From Lentilactobacillus curieae (GTDB taxonomy: Bacteria; Bacillota; Bacilli; Lactobacillales; Lactobacillaceae), in assembly GCF_000785105.2 (NCBI RefSeq), contig NZ_CP018906.1:1612001-1676000 (forward strand): a DNA stretch of 64,000 nucleotides, given 5' to 3'. Shown here one piece after another: positions 50,739-59,738 of the stretch. Numbering within the stretch: the stretch's first letter is position 1; every line of letters begins with the position of its first letter. The position numbers were made by a program, and so were the translations under genes. The notes below the pieces were generated by a model, which was not told the origin of the DNA, did not search any database, and saw only the letters and a list, made by a program, of their open reading frames with translations.

Positions 50739-50975
50739 GTGTATAATTTTTTGTTAACACTATTGATAATTGATTGTATCTTAATCACAATTGCTGTTTT
50801 GATGCAACCATCGAAGACAAATGATGCAATGTCAGCATTAACTGGTGGTGCAGATGATTTATTTGCAAAGCAAAAGCCTCGAGGCTTTGAAGCTTTCATG
50901 CAAAAAACAACTTTAGTTTTAGGAATCATCTTTTTTGCAATTTCACTAGCTTTAGTGTGGATTTCATCACATTAA
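50739..50975 (+). CDS. secG: SecG, preprotein translocase subunit
   Basis: 78 residues, two hydrophobic segments (about 3-22 and 56-76) around a polar loop with SALTGGADDLFAKQKPRGFEAFMQK, the SecG signature. It is an accessory of the SecYEG channel served by SecA. GTG start 50739 after AGGAGG. It heads the conserved secG-est-rnr-smpB order, separated from est by a terminator. Confidence 0.95.
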   Translation: MYNFLLTLLIIDCILITIAVLMQPSKTNDAMSALTGGADDLFAKQKPRGFEAFMQKTTLVLGIIFFAISLALVWISSH

Positions 50976-50976
50976 A

Positions 50977-51010
50977 AAATTCCTCCTGTTTAAACGCAGG
51001 GGGATTTTTA
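50977..51010 (+). terminator. Intrinsic terminator of secG
   Basis: AATTCCTCCTG / CAGGGGGATT-type stem with 8-base loop, T-run after. Confidence 0.78.
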
Positions 51011-51045
51011 TTATAATGAGAATGTATGGAATTGGAGGAATGCAG

Positions 51046-51789
51046 ATGACTCAACCCGGAACGTTTTATTTTGATCATGGCAATCAGGCTGTGATTTTAT
51101 TACATGCCTTTGCTAGCGGACCAATTGATGTGCGATTGCTAGCTCGAAGGCTGGAGTCTGAAAACTATTCGGTTTACGCACCAATGTTTACGGGACATGG
51201 GACAGCTGATTTCTCTGATATCATTAATAATGGTTCTCCCGAAGTTTGGTTGCAGGATGCTGAAGATGCAATTGATTTTGTTAAATCAAAGGGAAAAACA
51301 GAAGTTGCTATTTTTGGGATTTCTCTCGGGGGTATTTTTGCAGCCAAAATTTTAGAGGAACATCCTGAGCTTACTGGCGGTGGTTCGTTTGGTTCGCCAA
51401 TCGTTAGGAATGGTCCCTCTAAGGTAAGAGGTACATTTTTACAGATGGCGAAGGCCAATTATCAACGATTTGGTGTTGATAACGAAACAATTAACAACAA
51501 ACTTAAATGGCTTGATGATAATATCGACCCGTTACTAGCGAAGATTAATGACTTTGCGAATGGTGTAGCGGAGGACCTTGCAAAGATTCATCAGCCATAC
51601 TTTATTGGTCAAGGATCAAAGGATGAAATCGTTGATCCCCAAAGCGGTGGAAAGTTGAAAGACAGATTGGTAAACAGCAGGGATGTTAGCTTTCATGTAT
51701 ATCCGGAGGCCAGTCACATGATTACGGTCAATTCTGCTCATCCAGATTTAGAAGCAGACTTAAAATCGTTTTTAAAGAAAATATACTAA
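51046..51789 (+). CDS. est: Carboxylesterase/monoacylglycerol lipase, alpha/beta hydrolase
   Basis: 247 residues. The oxyanion region is ILLHAFASGPIDVR, the nucleophile elbow GISLGG (Ser near residue 94), Asp in GSKDEIVDPQS, and His in YPEASHMIT. It is the est gene between secG and rnr, present in most lactobacilli and Bacillus. ATG 51046 is eight bases from GGAGGA; earlier in-frame ATGs overlap the SD or the terminator. The natural substrate is unknown. Confidence 0.93.
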   Translation: MTQPGTFYFDHGNQAVILLHAFASGPIDVRLLARRLESENYSVYAPMFTGHGTADFSDIINNGSPEVWLQDAEDAIDFVKSKGKTEVAIFGISLGGIFAAKILEEHPELTGGGSFGSPIVRNGPSKVRGTFLQMAKANYQRFGVDNETINNKLKWLDDNIDPLLAKINDFANGVAEDLAKIHQPYFIGQGSKDEIVDPQSGGKLKDRLVNSRDVSFHVYPEASHMITVNSAHPDLEADLKSFLKKIY

Positions 51790-51808
51790 AAAGATTGAGG
51801 AATAAATT

Positions 51809-54142
51809 TTGCAAGATAATGAATTAAAAAATGAAATTGCTAACGTACTTATGGGTCACCCAGATAAGTCGTTTTCTGTCGAAGAAGTTGCGGACGTTTT
51901 AAAGTATCATGGATCTGCCGCATTTAAGCTAATTGTCCAGGAATTAGCGATTTTGGAACGTGAAAAGGTTGCAAAGGTAACTTTAGACGGTAAATTCCAA
52001 CTCAGCCCTGACAAGCGCAAATTAACTGGGGTTTTTCATGCGAACGATAAAGGCTTCGGTTTTGTTGCTTATGATGAAGTTGAGCCAGATGCTTATATTT
52101 CTCCTGACAACACTATGAAGGCTTTAAATGGCGATACAGTTGAAATTGAGATCGTCCGTCCAGCTTCTGCTGACCAATCAAAAGGTCCAGAAGGTAAAGT
52201 TACAGCGATTGTTGATCGCAAATACAAATCTGTTGTTGGTGCATTTTCTAAATCAGAAGACGACAACGGTTTCTTTGGTGAGGTTAAGCTTACCGATAAG
52301 AAAATTGCGAAATACAAGTTTTATATCAACGATGTTGGCTTGAAACCAACTCCTGGTGAAGTTGTGACTGCTCAGATTGTTGAGTATCCAGATGCAAAAC
52401 ACCCAGACTACATGGTTGGTATCGCTGAAAAGGTCATTGGATCAGTTGATGATCCTGGAATCGATATCTTGCAAATTGTGTACGCTCATGACATTCCTGC
52501 AGAATTTCCTGAAGACGTAATCGAAGCAGCAGATGCTATCCCTGATCATGTCACAGAGGCAGAGAAGGTTGGTAGAGAAGATATTACTGACCAGACTTTG
52601 GTTACAATCGATGGCGAATCATCTAAGGATTTGGATGATGCCGTTACAGTTTGGAAGTTGGATAATGGTAATTACCATCTTGGTGTCCACATTGCTGATG
52701 TAAGCCACTATGTAACGCCAGGCAGCCCATTAGACAAGGAAGCTTTCCGGCGAGGGACTTCTGTATACTTGACTGACCGAGTAATCCCTATGTTGCCAAG
52801 AAGATTATCAAACGGAATTTGTTCTCTTAACGAGGGTGAACTCCGCCTTTGTATGAGTTGTGACATGGAAATTGATCAGGCTGGTAATGTTATTAAGCAC
52901 AGAATTCATCCAAGTTTGATGAGATCTAAAGCACGGATGACATATACTGCAGTTAACCAAATTCTTGAATCCCATGATGAAAAGACGATGGACCGTTACA
53001 AAGATTTGGTACCAATGTTTGAACAGATGGGCGACCTTCATAGAATTTTAGCTAAAAATCGGAAAACTCATGGAGCCATTGACTTCGATGATCACGAAGC
53101 GGAGATTATCGTTGATGAAAAAGGCCACCCAATTGACATTCAGTTGCGGGTTCGTGGATTGGCCGAAAGAATGATTGAGTCATTCATGTTGGCTGCTAAC
53201 GAAACAGTTGCCCAACATTATTATGAAGCTCACGTTCCATTCTTGTACCGGATTCATGAGACTCCAGATGCCGATAGAGTGAAGACTTTCTTCGAAACAT
53301 TGACAGCATTTGGTATTAACGTGAAGGGTGATCCAGAACACGTTAAACCAAAGATGATGCAAAACATTCTCAAGCAAGTTGCAGGAAAACCTGAGGAAAC
53401 AATGGTTTCTGTAATGTTGCTTAGAAGTTTGAAGCAGGCCAAGTATTCCGACCAATCACTCGGTCACTTTGGATTGGCAGCACCATACTATACTCACTTT
53501 ACTTCACCAATTAGACGTTACCCTGATACTATGGTTCACAGAATGATTCATTACTATGATGAAAATGGTATCAATAAGGAAACTAAGCAAAAATTTGGTG
53601 GCGTACTTGATGAGATTGCTGTTACCACATCTGAATATGAACGTCGGGCAATTGATGCTGAGCGTGATACAGACGCTATGAAGAAGGCTGAATACATGAA
53701 TGATCACGTCGGTGAAGAATTCGATGCGGTCATTAGTTCTGTGCTTAAATTTGGGATGTTTGTTGAGTTACCAAATACGGTTGAAGGACTAGTTCATATC
53801 AGTCGCATGGACGATGATTATTACGAATATGTTGAACAATTTATGGCGCTTGTTGGTAGAAATACCCGAAGAACATATAAAATGGGTCAACCAATTCGGG
53901 TTAAAGTCATTAACGTTGACGTTGAGCAGAGTGCAGTTGATTTTGACATTGTTGATCCTCAAAATACCCCAACAAGTGATATGTTGCCCAAGCGGCGTCA
54001 TAATGATAATTATCGTGGCGGTCACAATAACAATCGCAACCACAATGGTAACAACCATGGCAACGGCGGTAGAAATAATAACAACAATATTAAACGAGGC
54101 TCGTTTAATAAGTCTCGCAGCAACAACAATCGGAAGCACTAA
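51809..54142 (+). CDS. rnr: RNase R, 3'-5' exoribonuclease
   Basis: 777 residues. An N-terminal winged helix (1-65) and cold-shock-like OB domains (about 70-220) precede the RNB domain. That domain has catalytic Asp residues in TIDGESSKDLDDAVTV (about 267-282) and the LRLCMSC.. and HFTSPIRRYPD motifs. An S1 domain follows at about 635-720. The tail (about 725-777) is low complexity, rich in Asn and His with Arg/Lys, where relatives usually have a Lys-rich tail. It degrades structured RNA and works with SmpB/tmRNA. TTG start 51809. It is followed 19 bases later by smpB. Confidence 0.96.
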   Translation: MQDNELKNEIANVLMGHPDKSFSVEEVADVLKYHGSAAFKLIVQELAILEREKVAKVTLDGKFQLSPDKRKLTGVFHANDKGFGFVAYDEVEPDAYISPDNTMKALNGDTVEIEIVRPASADQSKGPEGKVTAIVDRKYKSVVGAFSKSEDDNGFFGEVKLTDKKIAKYKFYINDVGLKPTPGEVVTAQIVEYPDAKHPDYMVGIAEKVIGSVDDPGIDILQIVYAHDIPAEFPEDVIEAADAIPDHVTEAEKVGREDITDQTLVTIDGESSKDLDDAVTVWKLDNGNYHLGVHIADVSHYVTPGSPLDKEAFRRGTSVYLTDRVIPMLPRRLSNGICSLNEGELRLCMSCDMEIDQAGNVIKHRIHPSLMRSKARMTYTAVNQILESHDEKTMDRYKDLVPMFEQMGDLHRILAKNRKTHGAIDFDDHEAEIIVDEKGHPIDIQLRVRGLAERMIESFMLAANETVAQHYYEAHVPFLYRIHETPDADRVKTFFETLTAFGINVKGDPEHVKPKMMQNILKQVAGKPEETMVSVMLLRSLKQAKYSDQSLGHFGLAAPYYTHFTSPIRRYPDTMVHRMIHYYDENGINKETKQKFGGVLDEIAVTTSEYERRAIDAERDTDAMKKAEYMNDHVGEEFDAVISSVLKFGMFVELPNTVEGLVHISRMDDDYYEYVEQFMALVGRNTRRTYKMGQPIRVKVINVDVEQSAVDFDIVDPQNTPTSDMLPKRRHNDNYRGGHNNNRNHNGNNHGNGGRNNNNNIKRGSFNKSRSNNNRKH

Positions 54143-54161
54143 AAAATCATGAGGTGAGATT

Positions 54162-54635
54162 ATGGTTAAAAACAAAACCAAAAAAAATGACGATAATCTA
54201 ATGGCTCAGAACAAGAAAGCCCGCCATGATTATTCCATCCAAGAAACTTATGAAGCAGGAATTGTTTTAACAGGTACAGAAATTAAATCGATTCGTGACC
54301 GGCGGTTAAACTTGAAGGATGGATTTGTGCAAATTAAGAATGGTGAAGCATACATGATGAACGTTCACATTAGTGAATATACTAATGGGAACCAGTTCAA
54401 TCATGACCCATTGCGTAATCGTAAACTGTTACTTCATAAAAAAGAAATTAAACGGCTTGCTGGTGCATCCTCTGATAAAGGAGTTACAATCGTGCCATTA
54501 AAGGTTTACCTTAAAAATGGGTTTGCGAAAGTCTTGATTGGAGTTGCCAAGGGTAAGAAAGAGTACGATAAGCGAGAAACAATTAAGCGTAGAGAACAAA
54601 ATCGTCAGATTGAACGCGTTATGAAGCATTATTAA
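54162..54635 (+). CDS. smpB: SmpB, tmRNA-binding protein
   Basis: 157 residues. Core [37 protein letters not shown] (about 22-58) and a C-terminal Lys/Arg-rich helix ([26 protein letters not shown]) that inserts in the mRNA channel. It brings tmRNA to stalled ribosomes. No ssrA gene was recognised adjacent. SD GAGGTGAG lies before the ATG. Confidence 0.97.
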   Translation: MVKNKTKKNDDNLMAQNKKARHDYSIQETYEAGIVLTGTEIKSIRDRRLNLKDGFVQIKNGEAYMMNVHISEYTNGNQFNHDPLRNRKLLLHKKEIKRLAGASSDKGVTIVPLKVYLKNGFAKVLIGVAKGKKEYDKRETIKRREQNRQIERVMKHY

Positions 54636-54648
54636 TTTTAAGACATTC

Positions 54649-54693
54649 AAAAAGAGCTACGGTATTTTTTAGTTAAATATCGTAGCTCTTTTT
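54649..54693. terminator. Terminator between smpB and the convergent LURP-like gene
   Basis: AAAGAGCTACGGTATTT / AAATATCGTAGCTCTTT long stem flanked by A/T runs. Confidence 0.9.
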
Positions 54694-54712
54694 ATGGTGA
54701 ATTTTAGAATGA

Positions 54713-55237
54713 TTAATCTAGGGAAGGGGTAAAGTTTTTAAACGGATTTTTTGAGATATTAAGTTGGTCGGCAGCGACTGGGTGGTTGAGAATTGCGGCA
54801 ATTGATACCAAAATTGGTTCCTCATCTATTTCATTGGCAGACACAATTCTGACTACATCGTTATGGGTGTTGTACGAATTAATGGAGCCAACTCGTTTTC
54901 TGCCTGAATAAATAACGTAATTTTGCTTTACGTCATTACCGACAACAAGCCAATTTAACCCCTTAATATAAATTGTTGAGAAATGAAGGGAGAAGTTGAC
55001 CATTGATGATCCGACTAATGCATCATCATACCAAATTTCAAATTGTGGGCTAGTTCCTAAGGATTTTTGCTTAATCTCACTCAGTACTTCACCTGCAATC
55101 GAGTAAATGGAATAACTGTCGGACACTAATCCCCATTTACCGACAACGAGATACTTACTGTCATCGTATTTATCTACAACTTTTGTCGCGTGTGATCTTT
55201 CAAGCTCAGACACGTTAATTTGAACTTTTCTAGCCAT
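54713..55237 (-). CDS. LURP-one/tubby C-terminal-like hypothetical protein
   Basis: 174 residues, no signal or membrane segment. Alternating beta-rich sequence (SKYLVVGKWGLVSDSYSIYSIAGEVLSEIKQ, FSTIYIKGLNWLVVGN, KRVGSINSYNT...DVVRIVSANEIDEEPILVSIAAILNHP) resembles the LURP-one-related barrel. The assignment is from overall pattern rather than a catalytic motif. It stands alone on the minus strand between smpB and ung. Function is unknown. Confidence 0.7.
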   Translation of the reverse strand: MARKVQINVSELERSHATKVVDKYDDSKYLVVGKWGLVSDSYSIYSIAGEVLSEIKQKSLGTSPQFEIWYDDALVGSSMVNFSLHFSTIYIKGLNWLVVGNDVKQNYVIYSGRKRVGSINSYNTHNDVVRIVSANEIDEEPILVSIAAILNHPVAADQLNISKNPFKNFTPSLD

Positions 55238-55344
55238 AGCATTATCCCTTTACAAGTGTTTAACTCATTTTAACATGGTAGCTAACAGATTACCGAATGT
55301 TATTTAACTTTTGGTATGGTAAAATAAATGTTGAGGTGTTAGGA

Positions 55345-56043
55345 ATGAAACCGTTTATCAAGAATGACTGGTGGGATGTTTTAGAACCAGAATTTGAGAA
55401 GGAGTATTATCAGCAACTTCGCAAATTTTTAGTTACAGAATATCAATCTCAGTTTATTCATCCAGACATGAACAATATTTTCGAGGCATTTGCTTTAACT
55501 CCTTTTAGTAAGGTAAAGGTGGTTATTCTAGGACAGGATCCTTATCATGAACCTAACCAGGCTCATGGACTTAGTTTTTCGGTTCTACCCGGGGTAACGA
55601 TTCCGCCATCGCTGCGTAATATTTATAAGGAACTGCAGTCCGATTTAGGGATCAAGCCGGTCAATCACGGGTACCTTACATCTTGGGCCAAGCAGGGTGT
55701 CTTGATGCTAAACTCAGTATTGACAGTCAGAAACGGTCAGGCCTTCTCTCATAAAGGCAAGGGGTGGGAGCAGCTTACAGATGCAGCAATCAAGAAGCTC
55801 TCGGAGCGAGAGCAGCCTGTCGTCTTTATTCTTTGGGGAAGAGCTGCCAGGGATAAAATTGCGTTAATTGATACAGACACTAACGTAGTTATTCAGTCAG
55901 CCCATCCTAGTCCATTGTCCGCTAATCGGGGCTTTTTTGGATCAAAACCATTTTCAAAAACCAATGAGGCATTAGTAGCAATGGGCGAAGAACCAATTAA
56001 TTGGCAACTACCTGAGCGGGTTGAATTACCTTCTCAGAGTTAA
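55345..56043 (+). CDS. ung: Uracil-DNA glycosylase
   Basis: 232 residues. Water-activating [17 protein letters not shown] (about 62-78), [20 protein letters not shown], and the His-containing [13 protein letters not shown] loop. It removes uracil from DNA. ATG 55345 sits six bases from GAGGTG; the longer frame from 55297 lacks an SD. 23 bases separate it from pta, so the pair is probably co-transcribed. Confidence 0.97.
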   Translation: MKPFIKNDWWDVLEPEFEKEYYQQLRKFLVTEYQSQFIHPDMNNIFEAFALTPFSKVKVVILGQDPYHEPNQAHGLSFSVLPGVTIPPSLRNIYKELQSDLGIKPVNHGYLTSWAKQGVLMLNSVLTVRNGQAFSHKGKGWEQLTDAAIKKLSEREQPVVFILWGRAARDKIALIDTDTNVVIQSAHPSPLSANRGFFGSKPFSKTNEALVAMGEEPINWQLPERVELPSQS

Positions 56044-56066
56044 TCACATTATTGGAGGAACGGATA

Positions 56067-57050
56067 ATGGAATTATTTGAAAGCTTAAAGCAAAAGATTC
56101 AAGGCAAACAGATCAAGGTTGTCTTTCCAGAAGGAAACGACGAGCGAGTTGTTAAGGCTGCCTCACGGCTAGCTCAGGATGACTTGGTTCGTCCAGTTAT
56201 CTTAGGTTCAAACGATGAAGTTTCAAAGGTGGCCACTAACCTTGGTGTTAACTTAGACGGGGTTGAGGTGGTTGACTACTTGAATCAACCTCAAGATGTG
56301 ATTGATCAAATGGTTGCCGCAATTGTTGAGCGTCGTAAAGGTAAAACTGATGAAGATAAAGCTCGTCAATGGTTGAATGATCCAAATTACTTTGGAACCA
56401 CAATGGTATATTTAGACAAAGTTGATGGGATGGTTTCAGGTGCCAATCATCCAACGGGTGACACTGTTCGTCCGGCATTACAAATTATTAAAACTAAACC
56501 TGGTGTAAAGCTAATTAGTGGTTCATTTATCATGCAACGTGGGGATGAACGTTATTTATTTGCTGACTGTGCGATTAACATTGAATTAGATGCTCCTTCA
56601 ATGGCAGAGGTTGCTGTTGAAAGTGCCAAGGTTGCCAAGACCTTTGATATCGATCCAAAAGTTGCCTTACTTAGTTTTTCAACTAAGGGTTCCGCAAAGG
56701 GTGACATGGTAACTAAAGTTCAAGAAGCAACTAAGCTTGCCAATGAAATGGCTCCTGAATTGCCAATTGATGGTGAGATGCAATTTGATGCTGCATTTGT
56801 ACCTGAGGTTGGTGAAAAGAAGGCTCCAGGCTCAAAGGTTGCAGGTCATGCCAACGTATTTATTTTCCCAGAACTTCAATCAGGTAATATTGGTTACAAG
56901 ATTGCACAAAGATTTGGTGGATTTGAAGCTATTGGCCCAATCCTGCAGGGGTTAAACAAACCGGTATCGGATCTTTCTCGTGGTAGTAACGAAGAAGATA
57001 TCTACAAAGTAGCAATCATCACGGCTGCACAATCACTACAAAACGATTAA
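56067..57050 (+). CDS. pta: Phosphate acetyltransferase
   Basis: 327 residues, the short single-domain form. Motifs include VVFPEGNDERVVKAA, SGANHPTGDTVRPALQIIKTKPGV, FADCAINIELDAP, and KVAGHANVFIFPELQSGNIGYKIAQRFGG. It converts acetyl-CoA and phosphate to acetyl phosphate and CoA. ATG 56067 follows GGAGG; the frame from 56052 overlaps it. Confidence 0.97.
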   Translation: MELFESLKQKIQGKQIKVVFPEGNDERVVKAASRLAQDDLVRPVILGSNDEVSKVATNLGVNLDGVEVVDYLNQPQDVIDQMVAAIVERRKGKTDEDKARQWLNDPNYFGTTMVYLDKVDGMVSGANHPTGDTVRPALQIIKTKPGVKLISGSFIMQRGDERYLFADCAINIELDAPSMAEVAVESAKVAKTFDIDPKVALLSFSTKGSAKGDMVTKVQEATKLANEMAPELPIDGEMQFDAAFVPEVGEKKAPGSKVAGHANVFIFPELQSGNIGYKIAQRFGGFEAIGPILQGLNKPVSDLSRGSNEEDIYKVAIITAAQSLQND

Positions 57051-57067
57051 TATAATAATTAATAATG

Positions 57068-57110
57068 AGGATTGGGGTATACGTACCGCAATCCTTTGAT
57101 TTTCAAAGGG
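57068..57110 (+). promoter_or_regulatory. Overlapping alternative hairpins before tsaE
   Basis: Hairpin A pairs AGGATTG with CAATCCT (57068-57095), with GGTA/TACC inside. Hairpin B pairs CCTTTGA with TCAAAGG (57093-57109). They share CCT at 57093-57095, so they exclude each other. The 3' arm of B contains part of the tsaE SD (AAAGGGG). Confidence 0.55.
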
Positions 57111-57119
57111 GTGAAATAA

Positions 57120-57587
57120 TTGCAGTCAGTTAAGGTTAAGTCTGCAGACGAAACAATTGAATTAGGTAAAAAACTAGCATCGCTCCTAAAAGCGGGTGAC
57201 GTAATTCTGCTAGATGGCGATTTAGGTGCCGGCAAAACCACGTTCACAAAGGGGCTAGGCGAAGGCCTTGGAATCAAAAGGTCAATTAAAAGCCCTACCT
57301 TCACAATTATTCGTGAGTATTCCGGAGGTAGACTACCTTTGTATCACATGGATGTTTATCGCTTAGAGGATGGTAGTGGAGATGAGCTTGGGCTCGATGA
57401 GTATTTCGAAGGCGATGGTGTTAGTGTAGTCGAATGGTCTCAATTCGTTGCTGATACTTTGCCAGAAGACTACTTAAAAATTAGTTTTCAGAGACTAGAT
57501 AACGAGGCAGAAAGTGAGCGTGAACTGACCTTTGAAGGTGCCAATTCACGCTTCAATAATATGATCAATGATGTACTTGGAGGATAG
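57120..57587 (+). CDS. tsaE: TsaE, ATPase of t6A tRNA modification
   Basis: 155 residues. P-loop GDLGAGKTTFTKG (about 35-47), switch region SPTFTIIREYSG, and VSVVEWSQF near residue 108 are the family signature. It supports TsaB-TsaD turnover; tsaD is at the start of the window. TTG start 57120, eight bases after AAAGGGG. It is followed two bases later by a GNAT gene. Confidence 0.95.
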   Translation: MQSVKVKSADETIELGKKLASLLKAGDVILLDGDLGAGKTTFTKGLGEGLGIKRSIKSPTFTIIREYSGGRLPLYHMDVYRLEDGSGDELGLDEYFEGDGVSVVEWSQFVADTLPEDYLKISFQRLDNEAESERELTFEGANSRFNNMINDVLGG

Positions 57588-57589
57588 TT

Positions 57590-58075
57590 ATGGCCGAAGA
57601 AGTTGATTTTCGTCTTGCAAACGAAGACGATGCTAAGGCAGTGATCAGTCTACTGAAACAGCTAAAGACGGAATCGGATACTTTTGTTGTTGATTCAGAT
57701 TTGGATTCAATTGAAGTAGAAGATGAAGCAAAGATGATTTCACTGATTAACCTATCAAAGAGTAGCCTGATTGCAGTTGCTACCTTAGGAGAAAAGTTAA
57801 TTGGGATAGTAACTGTGGAGTTCTTAAAAAAGGGGATTGGTGAACTTGGAGTCGCCGTTCTTAGTGAATACCAAGGTTATCAAATTGGCTCTAACTTGGT
57901 TGAATTAGCAACCGAATGGGCAATTGATTACTCAAATTTGGATAAACTGGCTTTGACAGTTTTTAAAAGTAATCAACCAGCAGTTCATATTTATCAAAAA
58001 ATGGGCTTTCAAACAATCAGTGAAATTGAGGTTGACGGTAAACCATCGCTTTATATGGAACTTTCAGCTAACTAA
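57590..58075 (+). CDS. GNAT-family N-acetyltransferase
   Basis: 161 residues. The acetyl-CoA-binding core is GELGVAVLSEYQGYQIGSNLVELATEWA (motif A, about 84-112), with LTVFKSNQPAVHIYQKMGFQ near the end. It starts 2 bases after tsaE. The substrate is unknown; RimI is a possible analogue by context but the N-terminus differs. Confidence 0.85.
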   Translation: MAEEVDFRLANEDDAKAVISLLKQLKTESDTFVVDSDLDSIEVEDEAKMISLINLSKSSLIAVATLGEKLIGIVTVEFLKKGIGELGVAVLSEYQGYQIGSNLVELATEWAIDYSNLDKLALTVFKSNQPAVHIYQKMGFQTISEIEVDGKPSLYMELSAN

Positions 58076-58079
58076 TAAA

Positions 58080-58119
58080 ATAATCCCCAAAATTCTATAG
58101 TCAGAATTTTGGGGATTTG
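58080..58119. terminator. Bidirectional terminator
   Basis: AATCCCCAAAATTCT / AGAATTTTGGGGATT with 6-base loop, between the GNAT and the DnaQ-like gene. Confidence 0.9.
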
Positions 58120-58120
58120 T

Positions 58121-58654
58121 TTATATGGTCTTTACGAATGGAACCAGCGCTTGACTGCCAAACTGTTTTTGTTCATACAGCAAAATGTTCGCGCAGGCAA
58201 TACTGTCATCCAAAGCGTTATGGTGATGCTCTAGTGTTATGTTGAACTCATCACAAAGAGTGTTTAATTTGTGATTTTCAAGGTTAGGATAAAACTGTTT
58301 TGACGTTTTTAACGTATCAAGTGACATGTAGTGAGGCGGTTCAATTCCGTATCGTTCTAGTGAACGTTTTAAGACACTATTGTCAAATGATGCGTTATGG
58401 GCGACAATCAATCGGTTATTTTTAAACAAACCGTTAATGTGTTCCCAGAGTTCGGGGAAGTTAGGGGCGTCAACAACGTCTGCTTCTCGGAGTCCATGGA
58501 TCTGAGTGTTACGCCAATCAAATTCTGCTTCTGGGTTTATCAGTGAGTAAAATTGATCCGCAATTTTATCATCTCTAACTAGCGTCAACGCTAAAGAACA
58601 CGCACTAGCCCGTTTTCGGTTTGCTGTTTCAAAATCAAATGCCACAAAGTTCAT
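58121..58654 (-). CDS. DnaQ-like 3'-5' exonuclease (DEDDh)
   Basis: 177 residues. ExoI FVAFDFETAN (Asp/Glu at about 6-8), ExoII VAHNASFDNSVLKR (about 93-106), and ExoIII HHHNALDDSIACANI (His/Asp at about 145-150) form the DEDDh set. No helicase or polymerase domain is fused. Likely a DNA or RNA trimming exonuclease, function not further specified. Confidence 0.92.
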   Translation of the reverse strand: MNFVAFDFETANRKRASACSLALTLVRDDKIADQFYSLINPEAEFDWRNTQIHGLREADVVDAPNFPELWEHINGLFKNNRLIVAHNASFDNSVLKRSLERYGIEPPHYMSLDTLKTSKQFYPNLENHKLNTLCDEFNITLEHHHNALDDSIACANILLYEQKQFGSQALVPFVKTI

Positions 58655-58815
58655 TTTTTCACCTCAGTTATTTGAGTTATATTTTAAAGGTAAAGTCCCA
58701 ATGATGCAATCTGTTTTATCCCTTAACACTGGGATGACTTGCTAGTTCAGTGAAACTAGCTTAATTCGTGTTACAATATTAATACATATGTATTCGGAAT
58801 AGAGGAATGGGTTAC

Positions 58816-59724
58816 ATGGAAAAATACGCAGAAATGAAGTCAGAGTTTTCAGAAAAAATGGATGTTTTTTTAGATGAACCATTGTCTAAATACACTCACA
58901 CTAAAACTGGGGGGGAAACAGACATCCTTGCTTTTCCAGAGTCGGTTGATCAGGTTAGAGAGCTATTGCAATATGCAAATGACCATCAAATTAACATTAC
59001 TGTAATCGGCAATGCTAGCAATTTGATCGTCCGTGATGGGGGAATTCGCGGTTTAACCATCATTTTGACAAAAATGAAAAAAATAACGGTTCATGAAAAT
59101 ATGTTGGTTGCTCAAGCAGGTGCTGCGTTTATTGAGACTACCAAAGTTGCTCAAGCAAACTCATTAAGTGGCATTGAGTTTGCTGCTGGAATCCCTGGAA
59201 GTATTGGTGGTGCTGTCTACATGAACGCCGGTGCTTACGGTGGGGACGTTGACGATGTTGTAGTTGCTGCAGATGTTCTTACTCCAGATAATCAGGTTTT
59301 ACACCTAAACCAAAAGGAGCTTGATTTTGGCTACCGTCATTGTAGTGTTCAAGACAATAACCAAATTGTCTTATCAGCAACATTCCAATTAAAACACGGT
59401 AGTAAGGATAAAATTCAAAAGCAAATGGATCATTTGAATGAGTTGCGAGCATCTAAGCAACCGTTAGACCTACCATCATGTGGAAGTGTCTTTAAGCGCC
59501 CAGAAGGACACTTTGCGGGTAAACTAATTCACGATTCAGGACTACAAGGATTCCAAATTGGTGGGGCTCAGGTTTCTAAAAAGCATGCAGGGTTTATCGT
59601 AAATGTTGATCATGCTACGGCAACTGATTATCTTAACGTTATTAAACATGTTCAAAAAACAGTAATGGAAAAATTTGGTGTTCAACTTGAAACTGAAGTT
59701 AGAATTATCGGAGCTGATGCGTAG
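58816..59724 (+). CDS. murB: MurB, UDP-N-acetylenolpyruvoylglucosamine reductase
   Basis: 302 residues. FAD-binding [12 protein letters not shown] (about 59-70), [19 protein letters not shown] (about 124-142), YRHC, and catalytic Ser in [18 protein letters not shown] (about 215-232). ATG 58816 is nine bases from AGAGGA; ATG 58807 abuts the SD. It completes UDP-MurNAc synthesis for peptidoglycan. Confidence 0.97.
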   Translation: MEKYAEMKSEFSEKMDVFLDEPLSKYTHTKTGGETDILAFPESVDQVRELLQYANDHQINITVIGNASNLIVRDGGIRGLTIILTKMKKITVHENMLVAQAGAAFIETTKVAQANSLSGIEFAAGIPGSIGGAVYMNAGAYGGDVDDVVVAADVLTPDNQVLHLNQKELDFGYRHCSVQDNNQIVLSATFQLKHGSKDKIQKQMDHLNELRASKQPLDLPSCGSVFKRPEGHFAGKLIHDSGLQGFQIGGAQVSKKHAGFIVNVDHATATDYLNVIKHVQKTVMEKFGVQLETEVRIIGADA

Positions 59725-59738
59725 AGGGGGAATGCTAA

